Of a stretch of DNA of 64,000 nt, positions 51,786 through 58,941 are shown piece after piece (the stretch's first letter is position 1; each line of letters starts with the position of its first letter). Source of the stretch: CBFDBF01 sp050291465 (GTDB taxonomy: Bacteria > Pseudomonadota > Gammaproteobacteria > Chromatiales > Chromatiaceae); the NCBI GenBank assembly GCA_050291465.1, contig JBNKJV010000010.1, positions 40,169 through 104,168 on the forward strand, given 5' to 3'. The position numbers and the translations under genes were made by a program. The notes beneath the pieces were generated by a model. That model did not search any database, was not told the origin of the DNA, and saw nothing but the letters and a program-made list of their open reading frames with translations.

Positions 51786-52253
51786 CTAATTTGCTGCAAT
51801 AATAGACAAAACATAAAAACACATCAGTGCAACGATAATGTATTTTCGATATTCCTTTCTATTTACATAGATAACCGACATCCATATAAGCAATGCGAGT
51901 GATTCAATTGCAACAAGTAAATCAACGAATAACCCATACAGCCCCGCAAATCTGGATAACTCAATTATAAAGTAATAGCCGTATATAGAGCTGATAACAG
52001 CCGGGATCGAAAATAACACCACCGACCTGACAATTTTTTTATGTTTTACTTTAAGTCGATGAGATAGGAACAGGAAAATACCGGAAAGTAGTCCGCAAAC
52101 TAAAATCGATATTATCGTGTATAAAAGAACGAGATACGCTATAGCCTCTCCTGTGCCGGAACTCATATATGTTGCATAGACACTTTCATGAAAGGCTATT
52201 CCAAGAGTGAGAAATAAATAAGTTCTATACGACTCAGGGAATAATATTTTCAT
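51786..52253 (-). CDS. Membrane protein with about four helices, unknown
   Basis: 155 residues; hydrophobic segments at TYLFLTLGIAFHESVY, AIAYLVLLYTIISILVCGLLSGIFLF, IVRSVVLFSIPAVISSIYGYYFII and ALLIWMSVIYV. AT-rich codon use unlike the core genes. No family recognised. Confidence 0.65.
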   Translation of the reverse strand: MKILFPESYRTYLFLTLGIAFHESVYATYMSSGTGEAIAYLVLLYTIISILVCGLLSGIFLFLSHRLKVKHKKIVRSVVLFSIPAVISSIYGYYFIIELSRFAGLYGLFVDLLVAIESLALLIWMSVIYVNRKEYRKYIIVALMCFYVLSIIAAN

Positions 52254-52319
52254 CTGAATACGCGTAACGATTTGGTTTAGTAGACCGCAAGCGCCGTGCG
52301 CATATGTTACCCGTGATTT

Positions 52320-53102
52320 CTATGAACCGAGCTTCCCATATCTACTATGCTGGGACATATAAATTACAATTCGCCCGTTATCCGTTATTACCGGATAGTA
52401 GATCTCATACCTACCACCATAGGAAGAGAAACGGTATTCAGTTGTTTTCCCATCGAATACCTGATGCAGGTATTTCCGCTCTTCACTGGAAGTGCTTAGT
52501 ATGAAATCCGCCTTTTGCGGCTTTTCATCTTTCCCCAGACCTGTATAACCGGTAAATCCCAATAAAATAGGCTTGCCATCGATTTCGTCTCTGGCAATTA
52601 CAGTGACACTTGGGAATTTTTCTTCTACATTGCTGAGTACCCTTATATCCTGGCTGGCCCTATCTATATACTCCCTGGTAAATGAGTAATTGGAAAGCCT
52701 GACAATTATTTCTTCCTGTTCCTTTATTAAATCGGATGCGGAAGACACCAAATACGCTTCCTTTTTCTTTGATGTTGCCAAATCGCCTGCATATAGAAGT
52801 ATGAATATAATGACTAACGAGCCAATAAACGCGATTATTGGCACTTTCTGACTCTTATTCGGCTCCTGCTCGGATTTTGCGCGCCCTTCCGCGATAGTTG
52901 TTAGATTGAACATGATGTTCAATATGATAGAGCCGGACAATATTGCAAATATTCCCAAAATGCTCAGAAGGAACATCTCGGTCATGTTCTCTCTGAATAC
53001 CTTGAACCCGAAGACCGTAGAACTGACAAAGATAAACACCCAGTACATTAAAAGAACTACGGTGATTAATGCAATTTTGTTAGTTATTTTAACTACGTTC
53101 AT
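52320..53102 (-). CDS. Membrane protein with a large extracytoplasmic domain, unknown
   Basis: 260 residues. Three hydrophobic segments in the first 120 residues (IALITVVLLMYWVFIFVSS, MFLLSILGIFAILSGSIILN, VPIIAFIGSLVIIFILLYA), then a soluble domain with GKPILLGFTGYTGLGKDEKPQKADFILS and YEIYYPVITDNGRIVIYMSQ. The latter resembles a PAS/Cache-like sensor body, but no signalling output follows. Function unknown. Confidence 0.65.
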   Translation of the reverse strand: MNVVKITNKIALITVVLLMYWVFIFVSSTVFGFKVFRENMTEMFLLSILGIFAILSGSIILNIMFNLTTIAEGRAKSEQEPNKSQKVPIIAFIGSLVIIFILLYAGDLATSKKKEAYLVSSASDLIKEQEEIIVRLSNYSFTREYIDRASQDIRVLSNVEEKFPSVTVIARDEIDGKPILLGFTGYTGLGKDEKPQKADFILSTSSEERKYLHQVFDGKTTEYRFSSYGGRYEIYYPVITDNGRIVIYMSQHSRYGKLGS

Positions 53103-53255
53103 GTTTCTGCTTCCATTTACTCATAACGGCGCCTCTCATCACGGGCGAGGCGGCGATCGCCCCCGAATCCCTGCAAAGAGGCATTCTATGGTATAGAGGC
53201 CCATATACCAAGTACGGCAAATGATTCGCAACTCTACTTATCTATATATAGCGTA

Positions 53256-53537
53256 TCACTTCGATTGCCTGTTTCCCGCTAATATGTCCCTCTTATGGTA
53301 ATGCCAAATAAACAGGACCATAATCCCCATAATCACGATAGGGGGAATCGGTATAAGTGCAATGAAAGCGAAAGTGAGAAGCACGCCTGGCACATCGTAT
53401 CGCAACATTTCGATCACTGTGCGCACCATTAGCACCAAATAGACGATCAGCAATGTCATGAGTACCAGCAGAATTGGGATTAATATGTGCAAATTATCTG
53501 CTATAGAGCTCAGTACCTCTCGCATAGTTATCTCCAT
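53256..53537 (-). CDS. Small membrane protein, unknown
   Basis: 93 residues with two long hydrophobic segments (LHILIPILLVLMTLLIVYLVLM and VLLTFAFIALIPIPPIVIMGIMVLFIW) and a basic C-terminus. No family recognised. AT-rich. Confidence 0.6.
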   Translation of the reverse strand: MEITMREVLSSIADNLHILIPILLVLMTLLIVYLVLMVRTVIEMLRYDVPGVLLTFAFIALIPIPPIVIMGIMVLFIWHYHKRDILAGNRQSK

Positions 53538-53596
53538 TTAATCTATCCAGTCTGACGCCATACATATGGGACGACTGACGAAGCCGCTTGTTGCTT

Positions 53597-54088
53597 CTAC
53601 TGAGACATGGGAACTGTCCTGCAGTCCTCAAACGAGACGTTGCCCGGCAAATGAAACCTTATTTGCGCGTTCATGATCCCCGCCACTTTCATGCCTTCGA
53701 TCACTTTGCAACCGGTCGATTTAACCGCGTCGCGCACCGTTTCCGTGGCGGAGTCGCAACCCAATACGATGACGGCATCATACTGTTCCGCACATTTCTG
53801 CAGCTTCTTCCGCTTCCCGGAAGTCCACATGCACATAAACCATTGATGAGAAGGAATGCTTCTGAATACCCCTGTTTTCAAGCCACGTTCTCTTAACCTG
53901 GACTGCAGAATATTTATGTACTGCTCGAAAGGCTCGGATTTCAGGAAATGTCTAAACAGCCGAATGAACGGCTTGTTCTCCTGCACGGCCACGGTTACCG
54001 CAGGACACATATAGCAGGGGACCATCAATACGGAATGCAGTCCCGCTACCTCCGGAAGGACATCTATCTCATTGAAATGAATCGGCAT
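53597..54088 (-). CDS. Cysteine-rich Rossmann-like protein next to an ECF sigma factor
   Basis: 163 residues, no signal peptide. VPCYMCPAVTVAVQENKPFI gives a CxxC near residue 24, then WFMCMWTSGKRKKLQKCAEQYDAVIVLGCDSATETV, a nucleotide-binding-like strand-loop with three further cysteines, and FEDCRTVPM at the end. I recognise no family; weak likeness to the small domain associated with methylenetetrahydrofolate reductase (MetV-type) is possible. It follows an AhpD-like gene and an ECF sigma gene in the same orientation. Confidence 0.7.
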   Translation of the reverse strand: MPIHFNEIDVLPEVAGLHSVLMVPCYMCPAVTVAVQENKPFIRLFRHFLKSEPFEQYINILQSRLRERGLKTGVFRSIPSHQWFMCMWTSGKRKKLQKCAEQYDAVIVLGCDSATETVRDAVKSTGCKVIEGMKVAGIMNAQIRFHLPGNVSFEDCRTVPMSQ

Positions 54089-54192
54089 TTGTCATTCCTC
54101 GCGTATTGATTGATTCTTTACGCCTGACGCTACTTATTCCAGGTGATTTTCATCTTCCCTGTTCGACCCGCCCCATCCGGTATTCCGGCGCT

Positions 54193-54459
54193 TCAAGCGC
54201 AGCGTTCATTACCTTCCGGACAGCAGCCATTTCCGACAACTTCGCTACCGAATATGCTCTCCGCCTCTTTTTTGGTAACACCTTTTGCCCCATTCACCAC
54301 ACTTTCGGCCACGCTGAGTGCTTCATATATTTCTTCCGTACTCAATCCTGAATCGAGCGCCGCTTTTCTGTGTACTTTCATACACTTAACGCAGTTAATA
54401 GCATATGCAACCCCGAGAGCGATAAGCTCCTCGGTCTTCTGATTCAATAATTCTGACAT
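54193..54459 (-). CDS. AhpD-like / carboxymuconolactone decarboxylase-family protein
   Basis: About 88 residues from ATG 54459 (MSELLNQKTEELIALGVAYAINCVKCMKVHRKAAL); a GTG-type frame to 54501 is less likely. The CxxC plus downstream histidine (CVKCMKVH) is the AhpD peroxidase/disulfide reductase signature, followed by GLSTEEIYEALSVAESV. The C-terminus adds CCPEGNERC, an extra cysteine tail not usual for AhpD. Context with an ECF sigma gene suggests a redox-stress role. Confidence 0.83.
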   Translation of the reverse strand: MSELLNQKTEELIALGVAYAINCVKCMKVHRKAALDSGLSTEEIYEALSVAESVVNGAKGVTKKEAESIFGSEVVGNGCCPEGNERCA

Positions 54460-54547
54460 TACCTGACCCTCTTCTAAATATGACTGATCACCAACGATCA
54501 CTCTCTTAGACGAGGTTGGCCAATGAATGGTTACAGGAACTGCAAAA

Positions 54548-55096
54548 TTACTTTCTTTCGCATACCACCCGATTGTCGCAAGTGGCGGTAATCAGGCATC
54601 CATGCTCCATTTCATCCTTTAATTTCGCTCTAGCTCTATGAAGCCGAACCTTGGCGGTATTTTGGGATATACCCAGCACCTCGGATATTTCCCTGATATT
54701 TCGCCCCTGCAACTCGCTAATCAGCAATACCGTACTGTACTCGTGGGGAAGACGAAGGATAAACTCTCTGATACATTCGTTCATCTCACTGGTGATATTC
54801 AGGATCTCGGGAGAACATTCATCAATCCTAACCAGGTCTAATTGCTCGAGATCTTTCTCAGATATCAAGTCACTTTCCTTTTTATAACGACTTTTTAAAT
54901 AATCTTTAGCCTGATTTATAGCGATGCGATATATCCAGGTCCTGACGTCTGATTCACCTTTGAATTTTTCCAAATTACGCGAAACTTTCAAGAAAACCTC
55001 TTGAGCTAGTTCTTCGGCTTGCTCTTCGCCACTATAGGACGCCAAATATCTCTTTATCGGCTCGAAATACTGTTGATATAGGAGATCATAATTCAT
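54548..55096 (-). CDS. ECF-type RNA polymerase sigma factor
   Basis: 182 residues. Region 2: YLASYSGEEQAEELAQEVFLKVSRNL and KGESDVRTWIYRIAINQAKDYL. Region 4: FILRLPHEYSTVLLISELQGRNIREISEVLGISQNTAKVRLHRARAKL. No anti-sigma gene is adjacent; the downstream AhpD-like gene with its CxxC may be target or partner. Its start is 18 bases from the R' core of the attC-like site at 55115, so it may sit at the cassette-array boundary. Confidence 0.92.
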   Translation of the reverse strand: MNYDLLYQQYFEPIKRYLASYSGEEQAEELAQEVFLKVSRNLEKFKGESDVRTWIYRIAINQAKDYLKSRYKKESDLISEKDLEQLDLVRIDECSPEILNITSEMNECIREFILRLPHEYSTVLLISELQGRNIREISEVLGISQNTAKVRLHRARAKLKDEMEHGCLITATCDNRVVCERK

Positions 55097-55114
55097 CGAA
55101 TAAGCTTCTCATTG

Positions 55115-55173
55115 ACCTAACGTTCTGCTAACCGGCGGGGGCGCCGGAGCCCGTATCGCGCTGCTTGTTAGCC
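55115..55173 (-). other. attC-like recombination site (compact)
   Basis: On the minus strand the site begins GGCTAACAAGCAGCGCG and ends GCAGAACGTTAGGT: R' GTTAGGT fits the GTTRRRY consensus exactly and R'' ends CTAAC. It is 59 bases, with internal GC-rich palindromic arms. The stop codon of the gene at 55128-55385 is inside it. Confidence 0.65.
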
Positions 55174-55385
55174 ATTTTTCTATTTTTGTATCGCTCCAAA
55201 AGATACAATATTTGATATCCAATTGTTAAAAGAAATAAAAAGAAAACAATGTAACCTATAAAGATAATAAGACCTACAGCATATGCAGCACCTTTTTCCG
55301 TCATAGGCTGGTTGCTTTCATAAATCACAAAATAATTAGCGCGCCAATAAACAAACCCCACAATGCGATGCCATAATGAAACCAC
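55128..55385 (-). CDS. Cassette gene: small membrane protein
   Basis: 85 residues with one or two hydrophobic segments (AYAVGLIIFIGYIVFFLFLLTIGYQILYLL) and a polar C-terminal tail MANKQRDTGSGAPAG encoded by the attC-like site. The frame thus reads through the recombination site, common for cassettes whose original stop was elsewhere. No family recognised. Confidence 0.5.
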   Translation of the reverse strand: MVSLWHRIVGFVYWRANYFVIYESNQPMTEKGAAYAVGLIIFIGYIVFFLFLLTIGYQILYLLERYKNRKMANKQRDTGSGAPAG

Positions 55386-55480
55386 CTACCTTTGGGTAAT
55401 AGCGGAACTACAAAAAACATAATCGATAGGATTAGTATTAGATTGTAAAATAATTCTATTACTTAATATTATGGGTAACG

Positions 55481-56179
55481 CTAACGCGTCCCGCCTGCTT
55501 GATTTGTTGACCCGCTGTTCTCGTATGAGAATCGACATACCAACTTTAGCCTGTCTGTTGCATCCCTTACTTCTTGTTCGGTTTTCGGGGTATCCATGAT
55601 TCCTGTATATTCTGCAACAATAAAGCTATTTGCTTCATGTCCCTTTGCCCCAAAGCGGTATGATTCTAAAGTCAAGTAGATGACGCCATCATACTCGAAG
55701 GATCTTAGGTCATAAGAAAATGGAATTCCATAGTGCTCGTACTGTGATCCAAAGCACCAACCAACACCATCACTTGCCCAAATCCCCTGAACACTAAGAT
55801 CAGTTACTCCATCTTCCGTTAAATGCTGCGACTCAATAACTCGATAAAATGGTTGATACCCACCACATCCTTTAAATCCTTTTACTATAACGTCCTTTTC
55901 ACCATTGCCGTCTAAATCTAATACCGAGTATTCCAAATTATAGCTATTTATTTGATTACTACCTTTAAGCTTACGCCACTTTGTATAATCATAATTTCCA
56001 CCGGACGCACTAATTGCTTCATGCAGACTTCCTATATCATTTCTTAACACGTTAGAGAAAATACTAGAGCATATTTCATTCTCATTTCCCTCGTTTAAAT
56101 AAAGATGGGCTGAAAACACACTTTCTACATAAAAACAAAGAAAGGAAAGAGGTATTAGTTTCTTACTGATTGAATACAT
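55481..56179 (-). CDS. Cassette gene: secreted protein, unknown
   Basis: 232 residues with a signal peptide (KLIPLSFLCFYVESVFSA). The mature part contains NLEYSVLDLDGNGEKDVIVKGFKGCGGYQPFYRVIES and YEHYGIPFSYDLRSFEYDGVIYLTLESYRFG. DLDGNGEKDVIVK resembles a calcium-loop (FG-GAP/VCBS-like) repeat. Four cysteines after the signal. No family assigned. Confidence 0.7.
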   Translation of the reverse strand: MYSISKKLIPLSFLCFYVESVFSAHLYLNEGNENEICSSIFSNVLRNDIGSLHEAISASGGNYDYTKWRKLKGSNQINSYNLEYSVLDLDGNGEKDVIVKGFKGCGGYQPFYRVIESQHLTEDGVTDLSVQGIWASDGVGWCFGSQYEHYGIPFSYDLRSFEYDGVIYLTLESYRFGAKGHEANSFIVAEYTGIMDTPKTEQEVRDATDRLKLVCRFSYENSGSTNQAGGTR

Positions 56180-56218
56180 TTACTGCACATCCTTCCTTTT
56201 AGTGGTTTCTGTGTTGGG

Positions 56219-56273
56219 AGTTAACGTTATAGCACTGCCGCACTGGATTCGGCGTCGGCTGATGCTGTTATGC
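56219..56273 (-). other. attC-like recombination site
   Basis: On the minus strand: GCATAACAGCATCAGCCG through GTTAACT. GCATCAGCCGACGC and GTGCGGCAGTGC are the imperfect palindromic arms. Its GCATAAC...CAGCCGACGC opening matches attC sites of marine gammaproteobacterial integrons that I know. The stop codon of the gene at 56268 lies in R''. Confidence 0.65.
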
Positions 56274-56867
56274 TAATGTATTATTGAAATAGTAATTCCC
56301 GTACGCATAGATAGCATATAACGTGAATGCTGCAAATAATAGAAAAACTCCCGTCTTCCTCGAGATCTCAATATATTCAAGTACACTGCGCTTAAATAGA
56401 TATAGAACCAGCAACAAATAAACGAGCATTTTTATAAATATTGCATAATATTTTTCAACAGCCACCATACCACTAGATGAATACTCAGCAATAAATCCAA
56501 GTTGGTTTAACCCTCCTACAAGCCCATGAATAAGCACGAATGCTATAAGCAACCAACCCCACTTGTTCTTTCGAACTATTAGAAATGCACTAATTAGATA
56601 TACCACCCCCATGGTAAGCATCTGAATTAGAAAATTATTATCTGACACCCCAATACCTTCTGTTATATCGCTTAGCCGATTAATCCCCAGAAACGGTGAA
56701 ATCAACATGACGAATCCAGAAATCAGCGCCAGTAAGCATAGAACTACCAAGCCAAAAGGAATGTTTTCACGCTCATACTTATCAGTACTCTTCTTTTTTG
56801 TATCTAGAATTGTTTCATCCAATTCGAATGAATCACTAAAGGTTGGCTCAATTCTTTGTCTAGTCAC
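56268..56867 (-). CDS. Cassette gene: membrane protein, unknown
   Basis: 199 residues. Polar N-terminus, then about five hydrophobic segments (FGLVVLCLLALISGFVMLI, QMLTMGVVYLISAFLIV, WGWLLIAFVLIHGLVGGL, IFIKMLVYLLLVLYLF, VFLLFAAFTLYAIYAY). It looks like a small DUF-type integral membrane protein. No family recognised. The TAA stop is provided by attC R''. Confidence 0.68.
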   Translation of the reverse strand: MTRQRIEPTFSDSFELDETILDTKKKSTDKYERENIPFGLVVLCLLALISGFVMLISPFLGINRLSDITEGIGVSDNNFLIQMLTMGVVYLISAFLIVRKNKWGWLLIAFVLIHGLVGGLNQLGFIAEYSSSGMVAVEKYYAIFIKMLVYLLLVLYLFKRSVLEYIEISRKTGVFLLFAAFTLYAIYAYGNYYFNNTLA

Positions 56868-56889
56868 TACTTATCCTTTTAATACATAT

Positions 56890-56942
56890 CGCTATAATCC
56901 GCCGTGCCGCTTTTTGGCGTCGGCTGGCTTTGATTGTTAAGC
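56890..56942 (-). other. attC-like recombination site (degenerate R')
   Basis: On the minus strand: GCTTAACAATCAAAGCC, then AGCCGACGCC, an AAAAA loop, GCGGCACGGCGG and ATTATAGCG. R'' (GCTTAAC) fits RYYYAAC exactly; R' is altered (ATTATAGC). The AGCCGACGCC arm is identical to that in the site at 56219. Confidence 0.5.
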
Positions 56943-56951
56943 ACCCGCTCT

Positions 56952-57419
56952 TTATTTTTCAGACTTATATTTGAATTGATAGGAACATTCATTTACAAAC
57001 GACCGAAATTTTACAGGCACCAATTGGATTTGGCGTTTTCCGCCATTTCCAACGAATTCTATATTAAGTTTTTGCCCCGTAGATTGAATCGAACTCGAAA
57101 AGTCATTCTCGTCTTTCATTTGGACACCGTTAACACTCAACATAACTACACCTAGTGGTACATTTGCTGTATCTGCTGGGGATCCGACTAATACATTATT
57201 TATAACGAGACCATAATTCACTCCATCGTACTTAACAGTATTGTGCTCACTGTTGTAAGGCGTATAGATCAAGCCAACGCTTGGTCTATCAAGTACGAAT
57301 AAGCACGCATTCTCTGGCATAGTATGAATTTTTCCATATCTACTATCGAATTTTACGTTTTGCGTAGCACAGCCAGAACACATTAAAAGCGCAGCCCATA
57401 AATAACTTACTTTATTCAA
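56952..57419 (-). CDS. Cassette gene: PDZ-like lipoprotein
   Basis: 155 residues from a TTG at 57419, preceded by GAGGAAAT; an ATG further up at 57452 lies inside the attC-like site and gives a poor n-region. The signal VSYLWAALLMCSGC marks a lipoprotein. The centre shows a PDZ-like fold: YGLVINNVLVGSPADTANVPLGVVMLSVNGVQMKDENDF. It probably binds a C-terminal peptide or helps a periplasmic protease. Confidence 0.78.
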   Translation of the reverse strand: MNKVSYLWAALLMCSGCATQNVKFDSRYGKIHTMPENACLFVLDRPSVGLIYTPYNSEHNTVKYDGVNYGLVINNVLVGSPADTANVPLGVVMLSVNGVQMKDENDFSSSIQSTGQKLNIEFVGNGGKRQIQLVPVKFRSFVNECSYQFKYKSEK

Positions 57420-57437
57420 CTTAATTTCCTCTTGATT

Positions 57438-57524
57438 GCTTAACGTTTGCATGAGGGGCGCGAAAAAGCGCAGCTTTTGAGCGTCCCAATGAGCGAAGCG
57501 AATGACTCAATGCACTTGTTAGCT
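57438..57524 (-). other. attC-like recombination site (87 bases)
   Basis: On the minus strand: AGCTAACAAGTGCATTGAG ... CCTCATGCAAACGTTAAGC. R' GTTAAGC fits GTTRRRY exactly; arms GTGCATTGAG and CCTCATGCAA pair imperfectly, with inner pairs TTCGCTTCGC and GCGCTTTTTCGCGC. The TAA stop of the gene at 57519 is inside R''. It is the clearest of the sites. Confidence 0.75.
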
Positions 57525-57830
57525 GAAGTCAGCATATATTTGTATAACAATGCTATATACTATTAACACTGATAACCAAGTACCGATAGCAATAGAGTCA
57601 GCATTATTTATTTTCATTTTTTCTAAAACCGATTTTATATATAAATAAGGAATAATTTGCATCATCAACCCAATTACAAACATTGGTATACCAAGGAGGT
57701 AATACCACCACCTCCATTCATTTAAAGCATTTGTATATATAGCAAGATACGCAAAAATGACATAACCCGCTATGCAAAGCGCAAATGATATGAAAGATGC
57801 TTCCGACTCCTTTTTTGTTTTCATGTTCAT
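57519..57830 (-). CDS. Cassette gene: small membrane protein
   Basis: 103 residues from ATG 57830 (MNMKTKKESEASF). Three hydrophobic segments (FISFALCIAGYVIFAYLAIY, WWYYLLGIPMFVIGLMMQIIPYLY, GTWLSVLIVYSIVIQIYA). No family recognised. It shares a cassette with the gene upstream; their separation is five bases. Confidence 0.65.
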   Translation of the reverse strand: MNMKTKKESEASFISFALCIAGYVIFAYLAIYTNALNEWRWWYYLLGIPMFVIGLMMQIIPYLYIKSVLEKMKINNADSIAIGTWLSVLIVYSIVIQIYADFS

Positions 57831-57835
57831 ATTTT

Positions 57836-58177
57836 TTAAAAAATAAACAGCAATATTGTGATCGCAATATTTACCCAAAACATTAATACAAATAGCGCTA
57901 AAGGAATCATTGGGTTTTGGAACATTTTGTTATAAACAAGGCCAAGGGTAAAATGTGTAATGTACTGAAGGAACATCGCTGCAAAAGCTAGACCTAGCAA
58001 CCCATACAACCAACCAAACATATGCACCAGTGCCGCCCCAACGACGAACCATTGCAAAATGGCAAATGTTTGATAAGCGCCTTTATATGGCATCTCAGGA
58101 TTTAGCTTATACATTATGAGCATATATTCCCAAAAGCTCACATATATGAATATTGAAACAAGAGAAGCTATTTCCAT
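57836..58177 (-). CDS. Cassette gene: small membrane protein
   Basis: 113 residues, four hydrophobic segments (VSIFIYVSFWEYMLIMY, FAILQWFVVGAALVHMFGW, LYGLLGLAFAAMFLQYI, MIPLALFVLMFWVNIAITILLF). No family recognised. It starts 15 bases from the right-hand boundary GTTAGCTG of the cassette array. Confidence 0.65.
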   Translation of the reverse strand: MEIASLVSIFIYVSFWEYMLIMYKLNPEMPYKGAYQTFAILQWFVVGAALVHMFGWLYGLLGLAFAAMFLQYITHFTLGLVYNKMFQNPMIPLALFVLMFWVNIAITILLFIF

Positions 58178-58213
58178 TTATTGTCCTTTATCAGCTAACA
58201 GGTGATTATGTTT

Positions 58214-58265
58214 CGCGCACAAATATTGAAATATGTTGCACGCACTAATATTGGAATATGTTGCA
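58214..58265. repeat. Tandem duplication of a 25-27-base unit
   Basis: The unit CGCGCACAAATATTGAAATA(TGTTGCA) is followed directly by CGCACTAATATTGGAATA(TGTTGCA). The two share AATATTG-N-AATATGTTGCA exactly. The palindromic AATATT core suggests a binding site pair, but nothing else supports this. Confidence 0.6.
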
Positions 58266-58555
58266 ACTTATCCACAGATAATATCCCGGATACCCCAAGG
58301 ATAGTGTAGGAATAATCCCACAAACGCTGAAGGCGGAAGTTGTCAGGAGACGGCTCTAACAACCCGTATCATTCTGAAAATGCTGAGAATATCGCGCATT
58401 GATCCGTCGGGCTTGCCGAGGGAGTGCACGGGGCGAACCCGAATGCAGGAGACGTCCCGCCACATGGAATACGGGGTCCTGACGAGAGGCAAAAACGATT
58501 ACAACTCCGCGACGGAGGCCTTCATGGCCCGTTCGTAGTGATCACGGCTGTAACA

Positions 58556-58592
58556 AAAGAGAGAAACCTCTCCCTGCGGTCGGGATGACAAT
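58556..58592. repeat. Right-half copy of repeat family D
   Basis: CTCTCCCTGCGGTCGGGATG followed by ACA repeats the right arm of the element at 18489-18519 with one substitution. The left arm is not evident. Confidence 0.55.
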
Positions 58593-58617
58593 AGCCGAAC
58601 TGAATGGACGGCCTTAA

Positions 58618-58932
58618 TTATTGCGGCGGTACGAAATGATCGTCGTTGGGATTGAGAAAGATGAAGCGAAAATCCCCCGGCTCCATCTCCACGTAGTCCA
58701 TCACGGTATCTTTCAACAGGACTTCGTATTCCTGTGCCAGCACCACCTCCACGTCGCCGGCCTTGACGTGAATATCCTCTTCATTGGCCTCGTCGAAGCC
58801 CATCAGATACTCGATGGAGCCGTCTTCCTTCCTGCGTGCAGCCAGCCTTAACGCCATTCCTTCGGCGCCGCCTTCTCTTGCGGCACGCTGAACCTGTTCT
58901 ACTGCAGCCTCGGTCAATTTGAACATATCCAC
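58618..58932 (-). CDS. dsrR: DsrR, cysteine-free A-type (IscA-like) protein
   Basis: 104 residues. The A-type carrier pattern is present (KLTEAAVEQVQRAAREGG, ALRLAARRKEDGSIEYLMGFDEANEED, and the C-terminal DFRFIFLNPNDDHF), but the three cysteines that bind Fe-S clusters in IscA are all absent; the protein has no cysteine. This matches Allochromatium DsrR, which is required for sulfur globule oxidation and was proposed to act after transcription and not as a cluster carrier. It lies nine bases after dsrN. dsrS is not found downstream. Confidence 0.93.
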   Translation of the reverse strand: MDMFKLTEAAVEQVQRAAREGGAEGMALRLAARRKEDGSIEYLMGFDEANEEDIHVKAGDVEVVLAQEYEVLLKDTVMDYVEMEPGDFRFIFLNPNDDHFVPPQ

Positions 58933-58941
58933 CTCACTTGT

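Larger units (their letters stand above)
55115..58199 (-). mobile_element. Integron cassette array without integrase (CALIN)
   Basis: Four consecutive cassettes read on the minus strand, each with one or two small AT-rich genes followed by an attC-like site: genes at 57519-58177 then the site at 57438; 56952-57419 then 56890; 56268-56867 then 56219; 55128-56179 then 55115. The right end is GTTAGCTG at 58193-58199, a core-like boundary. No tyrosine recombinase resembling IntI lies within the window, so this is an attC cluster lacking an integrase in view. All cassette products are small membrane, lipoprotein or secreted proteins of unknown function. Confidence 0.72.
58178..58617. other. Gene-free 440-base junction between cassette array and dsr cluster
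   Basis: No gene found, and no integron integrase remnant recognised. It contains the cassette boundary (58193-58199), a tandem duplication (58214-58265), one perfect DnaA box TTATCCACA (58268-58276) and a half copy of repeat family D (58556-58592). Confidence 0.6.

Noticed and set aside
52260..52312. CGCGTAAC...GTTACCCG element between two membrane protein genes as an attC site
   Set aside because: The ends pair, but neither fits RYYYAAC/GTTRRRY and the inner arms are weak.
55470..55515. Compact attC site between the genes at 55128-55385 and 55481-56179
   Set aside because: CGCTAAC and GTTGACC lie only about 35 bases apart, too short for an attC; the two genes more likely share one cassette.
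58320..58500. Group II intron (IIC-attC) remnant in the island-dsr junction
   Set aside because: Phrases like GGGGCGAACCCGAATGC recall intron RNA domains, but no domain V hairpin or reverse transcriptase fragment could be identified.
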